DNA of 64,000 nt, from contig NC_135259.1 in NCBI RefSeq assembly GCF_964204865.1, forward strand, positions 18,920,974-18,984,973, in the 5' to 3' direction. This DNA is from Styela clava. Taxonomy: Eukaryota > Chordata > Ascidiacea > Stolidobranchia > Styelidae. The notes beneath the pieces are model-generated. The model searched no databases and had not been told where the DNA came from. It saw only the letters and a list, made by a program, of their open reading frames with translations. This document shows, piece after piece, positions 45,559-55,989 of this stretch (positions are counted from its first letter, which is position 1; each line of letters begins with the position of its first letter). The position numbers were made by a program, and so were the translations under genes.

Positions 45559-47426
45559 ATGGATCGACGTCCTTACACATCATGGTCGTCCTCATCAACA
45601 AGTAAATATGTACCGAAGTCATCGTCTACCGGGAGGCAAAGTTCAAAGTCACCAACAAGAGACAGGTTGCAATCTTAACTACTTAACAATCTTAACGGCG
45701 CGGCGGTGTGGCTCAACGGGCTAAGCGTTAGGAATACGCTCGCCACCGCACCTCTAATTACTCTGCGTGGGTTCGCAGGTTCGAATCCCATGCAGGGATG
45801 GTTATGTGCGAGAGGATTGCTGGACTCCTCGCCGTCGTTGGGTGGTTCACGTAACCGCTGGTCGGTTACGGCTTCCTCCACCACCAAGTCCATGCTTCCG
45901 GAAACAAACAATATATAAATAATCCCATACCCGACTTGGAATGGTAACCGGACGAGAGGCCGTGGTTCGCCATATGGATAAGCCGTCTTATCGGCTTTCC
46001 TCTCCCCCGGGATAAATATGTAAATCCTATCCTATCCTATCCTAACTAACTTTTTTGCGCGGTGAATAGTCACATGAAAAATACTGTTCTATTGGTGGGG
46101 AGTTTAACATTTCGCATTGTTTGGAATTTAGACCACTTCGAATTGTCTTACTACGTGTGTCCTGTGCTGTTTTTGTAAAAATAAAATTTGCTCAAAGGCG
46201 AAGCAAGGTCTATCAGGCATTGACAGAGTGACTAAAAATTTGGATAGACGTGCAAACATTGAGATGTTAAAAGAAATCAAAAACTCATAGCGTGAATTTT
46301 TTGTGTCCTGGAATAAATATTAATTATTACCATATGCTATATTTAAGAAATGGACCTTTCCCTTTACGCAAATTATTAATTGAATTCACATAAGTAAATA
46401 CAAGGGTGTTCCCATCACTTAGTAAGTCGTGCTAATTGTTGAACCCAAAATCTTGGCTCAGCGGTGTGGCGCATCATGCTAAGCGTTAGGAATACGCCCG
46501 TGCATCTCTGATTACCCTGTGTGAGTTTGCAGATTCGAATCCCATGCAAGGATGGCATGTGCAAGAGGATTTCTGGACTCCATGTGGCATTGGGTGCTCC
46601 ATGTAACTCTGGTCAGTTACGGCTTCTTCCACCATCAAGTCCTCCTATCTTGAAGGAGCTAGTATGAAGAGGGTACGACCACATTTCACACATATTCGAT
46701 TTCATTTCCAGGAAACGCACACATGAAGATGCTGGTCTCGCGAATATGAGAGACATCGATTTTGAAGCTAAACGAAAAGAGATTGATTTAGAAATCCAGC
46801 GACAAGAGAAAGAGCACAAACGAAAACTGGACGCTCCGCACCACAGTCAGTACGAGAGAGATGAATCAAATATACTAGAACAAAAAAGAAAAGATGATGA
46901 AAAAAAGAAAGCAAGCAATGCTGAAACAAAAGTAGTTGTAGACAAACACGCTCTCGGGCAACATAGCAGCACGTCAAAAGACGATCTACGGAATATGTTG
47001 GAAAAAACGCGTACATACAGTAGTTTAACTCCCCCTCCGGCACCACCGCAACTAACAAACCTAGTTATATCTACGGTCTCTAGTGTTGCCCCAGTGAACA
47101 ATGCACCTGCAGTGTTTATGCAGAGCTCTTATGGTACTACAGTATCCAGTGGAGCACAAAAAATCCCTGGGTTTGATTATAGTCGTCTCGGGAGTCAGCC
47201 TGCTGCCGAAGTCGATAGGTCGAAACCGACATCCAGCAATAATGATCTATCAGAAAGGAGTCGGGAAGCGCGAGTAAAAAACTTTACTAAAGATTGTGAT
47301 GTTGTAGCAGTCGTTACACAGTTGTTACTTCGTGAAGATCCGTCACTAGAGGGACCCTTAATAGCAGCGATGAAAGGTGTCCTACAAAAAATTATGCAAA
47401 AACACTTAGATGTGATTAAGAAGTAA
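45559..47426 (+). CDS. Ser/Arg-rich coiled-coil protein, two exons
   Basis: Exon 1 is 45559-45665 and exon 2 is 46712-47426, with GT/AG borders in phase 2, giving 273 aa. Residues 1-40 are rich in Ser, Arg and Lys (SSSSTSKYVPKSSS, KSPTRDRKR). About 48-115 is a highly charged helix likely to be a coiled coil (EAKRKEIDLEIQRQEKEHKR). About 125-220 is low-complexity, with a PPPAPP run. About 225-273 is a predicted helical C-terminus (VVAVVTQLLLREDPSLEGPL). This architecture is common among nuclear RNA-processing proteins, but I do not recognise the family. The intron holds one full SINE and part of another. The start is the first ATG in the frame that matches exon 2. Confidence 0.65.
45700..46046 (+). 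repeat. Full-length tRNA-derived SINE
   Basis: The tRNA-like head has an A box (TGGCTCAACGGG) and a B box (GGTTCGAATCC). A unique body follows ('ggcttcctccaccaccaag', 'ccgtggttcgccatatgg'), then 'ccgggataaatatgtaaat' and a (CCTAT)n tail at 46026-46043. It is the reference copy for the other SINE pieces here and lies in the intron of the coiled-coil gene. Confidence 0.9.
46453..46645 (+). repeat. SINE, 5' two-thirds, diverged
   Basis: Matches the head and body of the SINE at 45700: 'ggaatacgcccgtgcatc', B box 'gattcgaatcc', 'gttacggcttcttccacc'. The 3' portion is absent. It ends 66 bases before exon 2 of the host gene. Confidence 0.8.
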
Positions 47427-47708
47427 CTGGATATGCACTTGGGTTGTTGACATCTGAAAAAAGTTTTTATCATTTGTGAAAAATGCCATGTTATTTATAA
47501 TTTTACATTCAATTCTATTTTTTATAGTCTTTTTACGCTAAATTTATGAGCCTCTTAATTCACCTATGATGTCACAGATATGTAATGTGTAATCAGCTGT
47601 TATAAAACCATTGTGATTGACCTCCACATGACATTGTTTATTAACTATAGCAAAGCAGTAAAACTTTTGTGTTTTTTTTTTATCAAACTTTAATTTCTAG
47701 AGAAACCA

Positions 47709-47960
47709 GTGGTTCTTGAACATTTCAAGTCCCCCTTGTTAGAATTTGTCAAGTCTCGTGCCCCACCTCAAAAATAACTAGCTAGCAATAAGCTACAAAT
47801 AACAGATAGTAATACGAAAGTGTGTTTTGTTCAAAAAACATGTTGATGGAATCGCAATCTCTAAACAATAAAGAAATGTAAACATCCAAAACATGGCGGA
47901 CATGATCAAATCTAAAGCTTCACGCCCCCTCAAAAAATTGTCCAAGCTCATTTGCTCTTC
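47709..47960. mobile_element. hAT-derived repeat family E
   Basis: Starts CAGTGGTTCTTGAAC, carries 'cgtgccccacctcaaaaata', 'actagctagcaataagc' and 'cttcacgccccctcaaaaa'. Related pieces lie at 38455 and 51550. No intact right end. Confidence 0.6.
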
Positions 47961-48014
47961 TTATTCATCACTTTATATTTGATTGCTAATCATTGAAGCT
48001 TTGCTTTGAAGTCC

Positions 48015-48278
48015 CCAACCTTTTGGGGTTTACGGCCTTCAATACAAAGCTTTTAGCTGTCATAGCCTTCGTTTATCATCACAGTGGTGTTTATAGTGTT
48101 ATTTTGATTGAACCCCAATTATGTTCGAACAATCCATGCTGAACAAAGTGGAAACACCCTGTGAAATAACCTTTCCAAGCAATGAAACTAGGAAGAACAA
48201 GGAGCTCATAGTAAAATCAGTTTTGAGCCTCGCATTGCTTCAACTCCTTTGCCCCCAGTTAGGAACCATTGCTTCAAA
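48015..48278. mobile_element. hAT MITE family F, diverged
   Basis: Collinear with 37911-38205: 'ccccaaccttttggggttta', 'gaacaaagtggaaacaccc', ending 'cagttaggaaccattg'. No TSD found. The rest of 48280-48860 shows nothing recognisable. Confidence 0.6.
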
Positions 48279-48867
48279 AACTAGCGAAACGGGATGAGAA
48301 CCAGAGATTTTGGAATGAAGCTTGTATATTTATTAAGTTGTTGAATTTAGAATGTTCCTAGTATAAAAATTGTCAATTATGAATCTGAACTTAACTTTCC
48401 CATATTTCTGAATTTAGGATGTGTGCAAGTTCATAGTTCTGCAAACTCCCATATCTTTTTTACTATTTCAATTCTACTCTAAAACACATTCGAATAATAC
48501 TTTGAAAAATATTTTTATGAGTGTATTCAGTATTAGTTAGTTTTATCAGAATCATTTCCTAAAATCTCAGCACAGCCTTTCATTCATGTGGTTGATCTGC
48601 TTGATAAAATATCCTGACTGTGTTTGAAAGTTTTAGGCAAAACTCTTTAATCATGTTTTAGCTATGTAATTCTTTTAAATTTCCATGATTTAAAAAACTT
48701 CATAATAATTAAAGTAGTTTGTCATTTGCAGAAACTTGGACACTAGCTATCCGCTATATCAATTCTTAACTAAGAAATGGGGCATTCCTAATCGCCGCCA
48801 TTTTGTTTAGAGGTTGCGGAGTTATTGATGAAACACATTTCTTATCACACACAGCAACTGACTGTGT

Positions 48868-49137
48868 GATGGATACCATGTTTTCAGTTATTTATGTGTT
48901 CAGAGGACCAATTACAATAAAAAAGCCACATACAATTACCGTAGGTCTCGTAAATTTTAAATAGCTTACAAGCATTAGAAAAAGGCCCAGCCTTACTGAG
49001 AAGATGGATACCATGTTTTCAGTTATTTATGTGTTCAGAGGACTAATTACGATAAAAAAGCCACATACAATTACCGTAGTTCTCGTAAATTTTAAATAGC
49101 TTACAAGCATTAGAAAAAGGCTCAGCCTTACTGAGAA
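48868..49137. repeat. 135 bp tandem duplication
   Basis: Two units, 48868-49002 and 49003-49137, differ at only a few positions. Both contain 'ccatgttttcagttattta' and 'gcattagaaaaaggc'. The low divergence implies a recent event. Confidence 0.9.
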
Positions 49138-49381
49138 CATACTATTCATTTCCTATCGACTATCACCAGGAATTTCTGTCAATTAGACCAGTCCCAACAA
49201 ACAAACAAACAGCCAACCCAGGAGACCGGCGTTCCTAAACCAGAAACTAGAAGTTAAATGGCTGAAGTTTTTTTTAAACAAGCGATGCTCAAATATATCG
49301 ACATTAAACCTATAAATGCTGTAGTACAGGTGTGCAATCTGCCACAGTACCAGTATTTTTTTAGTGATGAGAAAAAAATGG

Positions 49382-49485
49382 AACTCCTGAAGTATGTGCA
49401 CCAAGATGGCGCATAACCTAAACTTGTGTACCAGGCCAAGGTTCAGGTTATGTTAATTACTCGGTGCGCATACTTCAGGAGCACC
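49382..49485. mobile_element. Short MITE family A derivative
   Basis: 'actcctgaagtatgtgcacc' and its near mirror 'ggtgcgcatacttcaggag' surround a core with 'gatggcgcataacc'. It resembles the 109 bp form at 12610-12718. Confidence 0.7.
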
Positions 49486-49851
49486 GGAAAAATTCTATCA
49501 ACAAGAACTACAACAACATAATATTAATAACAAGACGATTCATAAGTCCGTTTTGTGTCCAATAAACCATAACATCACTTAATCTCCTGACTGATGATTT
49601 CTCTTACTGTATCCATCAGGAAAAAAACAGATGAAAAGTGAATACAACGTGTAATATAGCTTTGCAACACTCTAGTTAAAGCTCATAATAATTTACAAAC
49701 ATAAAATATATCTGCAAAAAAGCTATTTGCTGTGTGGTATGGAGATGCAAACGTAGTGTTCCCCAACAAGTATGAGAAGGGACCCGCTCTTGCTCTGCCA
49801 ATGATAAGTATACAGCAGCAAACAGTTTCAACAAAATTCACCCTTCCTATA

Positions 49852-52800
49852 TTATAATACCCATAAGTGTTTAATCCAGCAGGCAGGTATGGTAAGGTTT
49901 TCATATAAACTAGGTACAACAGGAGCTGTGGGCGGAGTCGTATATTCAAGCTCCTGTAGTCCACCTTCGGTGATGATAAAAGAATTTTCAAATAAATAAC
50001 TGAAGAGCAACTTTACTGAGTGTTCTTAACAGTCTGTGAAAAGGACGCTTGCATACACAAAATTTGTGTATGCAAAAAACATTTTTTTCAGGAGGGTTAT
50101 TAACTTATTATGATAAAATTTTCTCAACTCCATAACCATAGGTTTAACCATTGAAGGCTAACGTTTGCTTAGATCTCATTATATGCATTTGCCATGTATA
50201 AGTGATTCAGGCTCAATATGAAAAACTGCAGAACAATAATATTAAAGATAGACAATTTGACACACAATCGCAAAGCTTTATAAAACTGTTGACAAAATTT
50301 CAGACATAGTTGAAAAATTCTTGAATCTAGTCACAGCGTACTATCATCCATTCACGACTAAAAAGTTCAGCATCAAAATTCTTCCAGAAATATATACTTT
50401 GTTTCTATTCACAGTGAGATATGGGTGCAGAAAACTTGTCATCAACTTGCTAAATAATTAGGTAAAATTACTTGTATTTTTCCATCTTTATGGCAACTCC
50501 AATTTCTGAAAACAGAAAGTGAATATAAGGCAGGTTGTTGGAGCTACTACTACAGCAAGAAGTCTACCGCCATAAGTCACCTGATTGTTTACTGCAGTGG
50601 TTTCCAAAGTTAATCGACCGTGGGCCGAATTTAGAAGCAAAAGGAGGATCTGCAGGGGAGCCAAGCGGGAACATAATATAATTCAGACACCGGTATTATT
50701 GAATTGTTATCAATAAAAATATGCTATATAAAAAGTGTTATACTATCCCATTCAAATTCGGCGGGCCAAATTGTGACGAGGGCTGCAATTGGCCAACGAA
50801 CGTTTACTGGGATAGCTTGTTCATTGTTAAAAATGCGACAGCAAACAGAAAATGGCCTCAAAGATATGTTAATATTTGAGACACCCGACTACCTGCACCC
50901 TGAATAGAGTTCACTTCAGTTCCTTATCCTTATAAGCACCCTTCAGCTGGTAAAGTGAAATGAAAAAGGGTGGTCCAGTCTAACACTGTATTCAGGCAAG
51001 ATGGATGGATAAGATTTACATATTTATACTTGGGGGGGGGGGGAGCCGAATCAATAGCCTAATGATATGGCGAGCCATGATCTCTCTCCCGGATACCAGT
51101 CCATGTTGTGTATGGGAGTAGTTAGCCAGTTGCTTCAGATGCACGGTCTTGATGGTGGAGGAAGCCGTTACGACCAGTGTTTACGTAAACCATCCTATGA
51201 TAGAGAGGAGTCCAGCAATCCTATCACACATAATTATCCCCCAGAGAATTCAAACATGCAAACCCTTGCAGCGCAATCAAAGGCAAGCAAATTCCCAACA
51301 ATTGCATTGTGTGCACTGGGCCCACATTTCAAATGTGTAAAGCTGTAGACTTCACGCTGATGTAGTATCGGTTTTTGTTAATAAATAAAAATCTTTAAAA
51401 AAAAATTTTCTTTATCTTACCTCAAGTACATGTACCAAGTGTAAAACTGTTCTTGATAATAAACAAGGACTGCACTGTTGATTTCTCGTAGGTTTCGGAA
51501 ATGTCTTGCTTCATACTGGAAATAAAACCAATTTTAAGGAATAAGCGAAATGCTCGTGCTCCACCTAAAAAATAACTATCTACAAATAACAGATGGTGAG
51601 GCGAAGTATGTCTCATTCCAAAAACAAGTTGAAAATATGTGGATGGAAGGTACCTAACTATCCAAATAGAAGAAATGTAAATATTCAAAATAAGTCGGAC
51701 AAGATCAAATCTAACAGATTTTCAATTAGCCTTAGTTGTGTTTTTGTTGGGTGGGCACTTACTTGTAAGCTTTTTCAACTTTATTTTACGTAAGAGAACC
51801 GAAATAAAATGATTGATTGGCATACTTGAAATATCAAATTATCCTATGTGTCCAGACTTTACGCACACCCTGTGCAATTCCAGAATTTATTAAAGAATAA
51901 CACATCAGTCCAGCGGTAAAAAAATGTAGAAATGAGTTTACAATGAATAGTTAATGAAATATTTATTTACCATCCATTGTGCCATGAGCAACATCAAATG
52001 GAATGATAGCAAACAAAGGGAAGCTGATAAGACACTCAGGAAGATAAAAATCACCAGTCTCCCTGACCTGAAAAAGGAAGGTAAGCATGTTTAGGGAATA
52101 GGATAGGAGTTACATATTTATCCCGGGGGGAGGAAAGGCATGAAGGCGGCTCAATTATATGATGAACCACGACCTCTCGACCAGTTACCATTCCATGTCG
52201 GCGGGTATGGGATTAGTTAGCGACTTCTTTGTTTTTGAAAGCATGGACTTGATGGTGGAGTAAGCCGTAACCAACCAACGGTTACGTGAACCACCCTACT
52301 ACAGTGGAGAGGAGTCCAGCAATCCTCTCGCACATATTTATCCTTGGATGGGATTCGAATCTTCGTCTTTTCAGGATAAAAAAAGGGTTATTAGCATTTC
52401 TCTCCCCATGATAAAACTGATATCCAATCCTTTTTTCATCTGATAATTATTGCTATTTGAAGTTGGAACTGCAGCATGCACCCCTTCTGATAAATATACA
52501 ATAGAACAGTAAAACAAAGTTGAATACTGTAACACTTATATGGACAGTTGAGTTAGAACAGGGGTAGAAAAATTACTTTTCTAAGTGGGCCACCTACAGA
52601 CAATAGACTTGGTTACTGGGATGAATGTTCAATACTCTAGATAACACTATGAATCAATAATAATTTATTTACAAATAACTAGCGTCTATAACGATTGTCT
52701 GTCTACTTGTTTCACTTCATGTAACCGTGCAGGGGGGTAGCCAGAAATTTTCAAAGGGGGGGGTTTGAATTTTTTTTTGGTAAGTTAGATTGAAACAGCT

Positions 52801-53495
52801 TGCGGGTCCGATCGAACTCTGGTATACGCGTGTTTTTAGTAGTCCTGGTGGTCTAAGAAGCATTTCAAGTTACGGAAAATTGCTATCTATGACACAGAAA
52901 ATTGATTTTATTTTTTTTACATTTCAAAAGGAGGGGGGGGTTTGACCCGCAAAACCACCTCCCTGGCTACGCCACTGTTAACCGTGTAATGCAATAGCCA
53001 TTTACTTCAGCCAACGATTCCTTACTTTATTGATATTTTCAACAGAAATTGGGTCTCACATAGTTTTGTAGCTAACATACTTCTAGTGTGCGTAGCATAA
53101 TAATTTTTTCAAATTTATATCTATAAATTTCTGCAGGCACAAGTGGTCTAAAGACTGATGTGTGGCATGCACACCTTCCCATAAATATTAAAAAACAAAA
53201 AGTTAAGTTCGTGTAATATACCGGTAGTCAATTGTACAGAAATTTGGGCTAGCAGATATGGCAATTGTAAGACGCAAACCGAAAATTTGTGGTACCGTAC
53301 TGGTGTACTCACTACTTTGAAATCTCAGGTTGAAAGCTACCGGTATGTTCTAATGTTAGTTAAAAATTGGTGATTAAATTTCCAAACTGATCAATCATCG
53401 ACTTACGTGACAAATATATACCATTTCGGATTATTTTGTATCTCCATGAAACGTGCGTATTTTTCATCTTTAGAACTTTCCACTTCCATTATCAT
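49852..53495 (-). CDS. Proposed small single-pass membrane protein, five exons
   Basis: Exons 53407-53495, 51971-52067, 51421-51515, 50472-50505 and 49852-49953 have GT/AG borders and consistent phases, giving 138 aa. Residues 1-31 are hydrophilic (SSKDEKYARFMEIQ). About 32-62 is a membrane helix (LVIFIFLSVLSASLCLLSF). About 63-95 is an amphipathic aromatic-rich stretch (INSAVLVYYQEQFYTWYMYL). The tail contains EYTTPPTAPVVPSLYENL. The first three exons read clearly as coding and join in frame. The 34-base fourth exon and the last exon are weaker, and a different 3' structure is possible. I do not recognise the family. Confidence 0.5.
50049..50075. repeat. 27 bp near-perfect palindrome
   Basis: 'ttgcatacacaaa' is followed by its exact complement 'tttgtgtatgcaa' around one central base. 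It lies in an intron of the proposed membrane-protein gene. Confidence 0.8.
50595..50801. mobile_element. Probable hAT MITE with perfect TSD
   Basis: Begins CAGTGGTTTCCAAAG and is flanked by gtttactg at 50587-50594 and 50802-50809. 'gggccaaattgtgac' inside is hAT-like. The right terminus is diverged. Confidence 0.5.
50998..51245 (-). repeat. SINE copy, minus strand
   Basis: Reverse complement of the SINE body: 'acatatttatacttgggg' followed by about ten G, 'ggtggaggaagccgttac' and 'gaggagtccagcaatcct'. The tRNA-like head is mostly lost. Confidence 0.75.
51545..51725. repeat. hAT-derived repeat family E fragment
   Basis: 'ctcgtgctccacctaaaaaa', 'acaaataacagatggtg' and 'ggacaagatcaaatctaa' match 47709-47960. 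Confidence 0.55.
52097..52358 (-). repeat. SINE copy, minus strand
   Basis: Tail 'aggataggagttacata' at the left, then 'aaccacgacctctcgacc', 'ttgatggtggagtaagcc' and 'cctctcgcacat', ending at the B box complement 'gggattcgaat'. Confidence 0.8.
52730..52980. mobile_element. Possible degraded DNA-transposon fragment with poly-G runs
   Basis: 'gtgcagggggg...tagccagaaatttt' at the left and 'cctccctggctacgccactg' at the right form an imperfect inverted pair around G-rich runs at 52751 and 52931. This layout is common in nonautonomous hAT repeats. No TSD was defined. Confidence 0.45.
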
Positions 53496-53734
53496 TAAAT
53501 AAAGAAAGCAGTCCCGTTGCAATTAAAATATTCGAGGATGGTCGAATGGGGAAGAACCACCTCAGTGGGAAGAACAGGGGATATTTCTTTATTCCGTCAC
53601 TGGGTGGCAAGATTTTCCAATTATTCCGATTATTTAATTTTCTATCGTTCATTTCGAAAAATTTGAGTCATGAATACGAGAATTCAAAAATTACGAAAAA
53701 CTTATTTTCTAGTTACATTAACGAGCGAACGGGA

Positions 53735-53900
53735 CAAAAAGTAGGATTTACATATGGGGAGAGAACAGCCAATAGGACGGCATAATCAAATGGCGAACGT
53801 TAGCCTCTGGTCCGGTTACCAGTCCATGTCGGGTAATGAATTAGTTAGCGAGCATTTTGTTTCAAAGGCATGAACTTGGTGGTGGAGGAAGACGTACCGG
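53735..53900 (-). repeat. SINE fragment, minus strand
   Basis: 'ggatttacatatggggagag', 'ggttaccagtccatgtcggg', 'gaacttggtggtggaggaag' match the SINE 3' two-thirds. Confidence 0.7.
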
Positions 53901-54382
53901 CATAGCAAATCAATGGGATGTCCCAGAATATTGCTAATTCGTTGACCGTCTCCGAGTTGCAAATTGCACGTTCACCTATCGACACCGCCGCCCACGTTAG
54001 GGAAGATTCGTAATAAAGATCCGGGCCGCGGCTCGTAGGTTGCCCGTATTGTCCTTTTTTACATTGTTTTGTGGAAATAAAATCTCTCTCTTGTCCACCC
54101 CTGGTTTAAGCGTCCAGAATATGATTACCCAAGCGTGCAACGTCTGCGGCGCTAACAATGCGTTTTCTATCCATTGTGTGGTCATCGATAGTTGCACGCA
54201 CGTGCGTGTCGCGGTCACTGACGAGTGGGAGTGGTGACTCTTCTACGGCCCATGGGCCGGGGCCGCGGCTCATCGAAATGGGCCTCGGCCCATCAGGCTA
54301 TGGGCCGCGGCCCATCAAGTTGTGTAATGGGATGAAATAATAAAGACTAATAAATATGTAAATCCTACCTAAATCCTATCCA

Positions 54383-54478
54383 CTTCCCGAACTTATAATA
54401 GAACTATAATGTGAAAAATCTGAACAAAGTTTTGTCCTAAGTTCCTAACCCTAACCTGGTACACATACTTCAGGTGTA
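54383..54478. mobile_element. MITE family A right-end fragment
   Basis: 'cccgaacttataatagaac' and 'ccctaacctggtacac' with 'atacttcaggtgtatc' remain, nested in the GC-rich element. Confidence 0.55.
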
Positions 54479-54511
54479 TCTTTTTCTGTAGCTTAGTATT
54501 TTGCTTTATTT

Positions 54512-54770
54512 TTGGACACGTAGTGGACATAGCGATCGTTTCAATATTATGTTGTTGTTGTTCTTAGTGTCCTTGTTCTTTGACACGTTTTGAAGAAATC
54601 GCTTTTCTCTTCGAATACTGAACCAATTGCTTTGAAATTTTTAGTGGTTGAAGATAAAATTTTTCTCCAGAAGGCTATTACTTTTTTTTTCGCTATGACG
54701 TCATGAAATTATTCCAACTGGGTGGCGCTACGTGTCCATATATTTGAGCATAGCTCTCTTGTTATGTAAA
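54512..54770 (-). repeat. Dispersed repeat family B, nested in the GC-rich element
   Basis: Reverse complement of the 61957-62160 copy: 'gtttcaatattatgttgttg', 'tcgcttttctcttcgaatac', 'cgctatgacgtcat', 'gagcatagctctcttg'. Inner ends GGACACGTAG and CTACGTGTCC are inverted. Confidence 0.75.
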
Positions 54771-55544
54771 GGCTTATCGTAAGAAAAAGGTTTGGTGGCA
54801 TCCCGCGATTTTTTTTTTGTTCCAATATTGACAATTTTGTAAGAATTGAAAATTTTGGAAAGACAATTGAATTTTTTCTGATGGGCCGCGGCCCATAGCT
54901 TGATGGGCCACGGCCCATGTGGCCCATTTAGATGGGCCGTGGCCCCGGCCCATGGGCCTTAAAGGAGTCACCACCCCTGTAGTCACTGACAGCACGCTGG
55001 AATTTTTTTGCTTTGTTTGTAAATCTGATTTCGCTAGGAAAAAGACCATGAAATCCAGACTGGGCTTATCTGTGTCGCTGTCCATGCAAGTATTACTCTA
55101 CTGCATATTTGAAAGTTTATTTAAGTAGCAAAGTCAGATACCGGTACCAGTAGTAGACTAGATGTTTTTTTATATGTACGGTGCCATACCGGTACTTACG
55201 GTACAGTACCGGGTACCGGTAGTCTATGTCTGTATGTGGATTATGTGGCATGTTACGGTGCTGTCTGACCTTCTGTGCATGTTCGTTCACTTAGGAACTG
55301 CAGAAATTCCACGCTCAGACGTTTTACATCAGTGCCGATACGTCTGGTATAGTTTAGTACCACATCCACTTCTAGTTGGCCTGGCTCAACAATTTTTGCA
55401 TATGTCAATCCTAACCCCTATCATCCCCATGCATACATCAATCCTAACCCCTACGTCACCGAAAAATTACGTCATTCCGACGTCACAGTGGCGTAATAAA
55501 GCCCACCGAAGTATGCGGATCGTCGTCCGAAACGCGCAGAAGAT

Positions 55545-55915
55545 AACCTGAAATCGAGCAAGCTATTTCTCTTGTTTTCTCGTCGCAACGATCACGATAG
55601 GAGAGAGATCGCCGGCTTTAGCAAGTTCTTATCGTCGGCGCAGATGCCATTTCGGGCAATCGTAATTATACTTTGGCAATCCCTATGACGTGATGGTGAC
55701 GTCGTAGTGACGTAATTTTTGGATCGCATAGTCAGGTGAGGGTTGGGAATAACATATGCAAAAATCGTTATGCTACGCCCACTGGAAGTACTTGTGGTAC
55801 TAAACTATACTAGACCCGATAGCCTACCTGTATATTGAGAATTTCGGAATATTCTAGAAGTATAGTAGACATAAACCTGTTATAAGTAAAGGTTTATTTC
55901 GACTCCATAATCAGC
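55545..55915 (+). repeat. Dispersed repeat family G upstream of the BTB-Kelch gene
   Basis: Collinear with 31335-31625: 'gcaagctatttctcttg', 'catagtcaggtgagggttg', 'ttatgctacgcccact', 'gtttatttcgactccataat'. It ends about 75 bases before the BTB-Kelch start and so may contribute promoter sequence. Confidence 0.65.
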
Positions 55916-55989
55916 CTTAAACTGCACAATCTTATACACAGGCAGCAACTTAGCAATACCCTACTTAACTTAGGTTCTAATATCTGAAG

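Larger units (their letters stand above)
54223..54981. mobile_element. GC-rich inverted-repeat element with 9 bp TSD
   Basis: The ends 'gagtgggagtggtgactc' and 'ggagtcaccacccctgta' are imperfect inverted repeats. Perfect 9 bp duplications gtcactgac lie at 54214-54222 and 54982-54990. Each end carries several 'gggccgcggcccat' palindromes, strikingly GC-rich for this window. The middle holds a SINE tail (54340-54382), a MITE A fragment and a family B repeat. TSD length suggests a MULE or foldback relative. Confidence 0.8.
54040..55128 (+). pseudogene. Cysteine-motif ORF split by a transposon insertion
   Basis: The left frame runs from 54040 to the insertion and contains MITQACNVCGANNAFSIHC. 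The right frame resumes with STLEFFCFVCKSDFARK and stops at 55128. Both enter the 9 bp TSD in the same frame (Val-Thr-Asp), so precise loss of the insert would leave one continuous frame of about 107 codons. Two CxxC pairs (CNVC, CFVC) suggest a zinc-binding module. A start at Met-Ile-Thr-Gln, or an acceptor at 'cgtccag' just before it, is equally possible. I cannot say whether this was a host exon or a fragment of an older element. Confidence 0.45.

Noticed and set aside
45706-45790. Possible tRNA gene with A and B boxes
   Set aside because: The tRNA-like head is continuous with a SINE body and (CCTAT)n tail repeated elsewhere in the window, and it does not need to fold as a mature tRNA.
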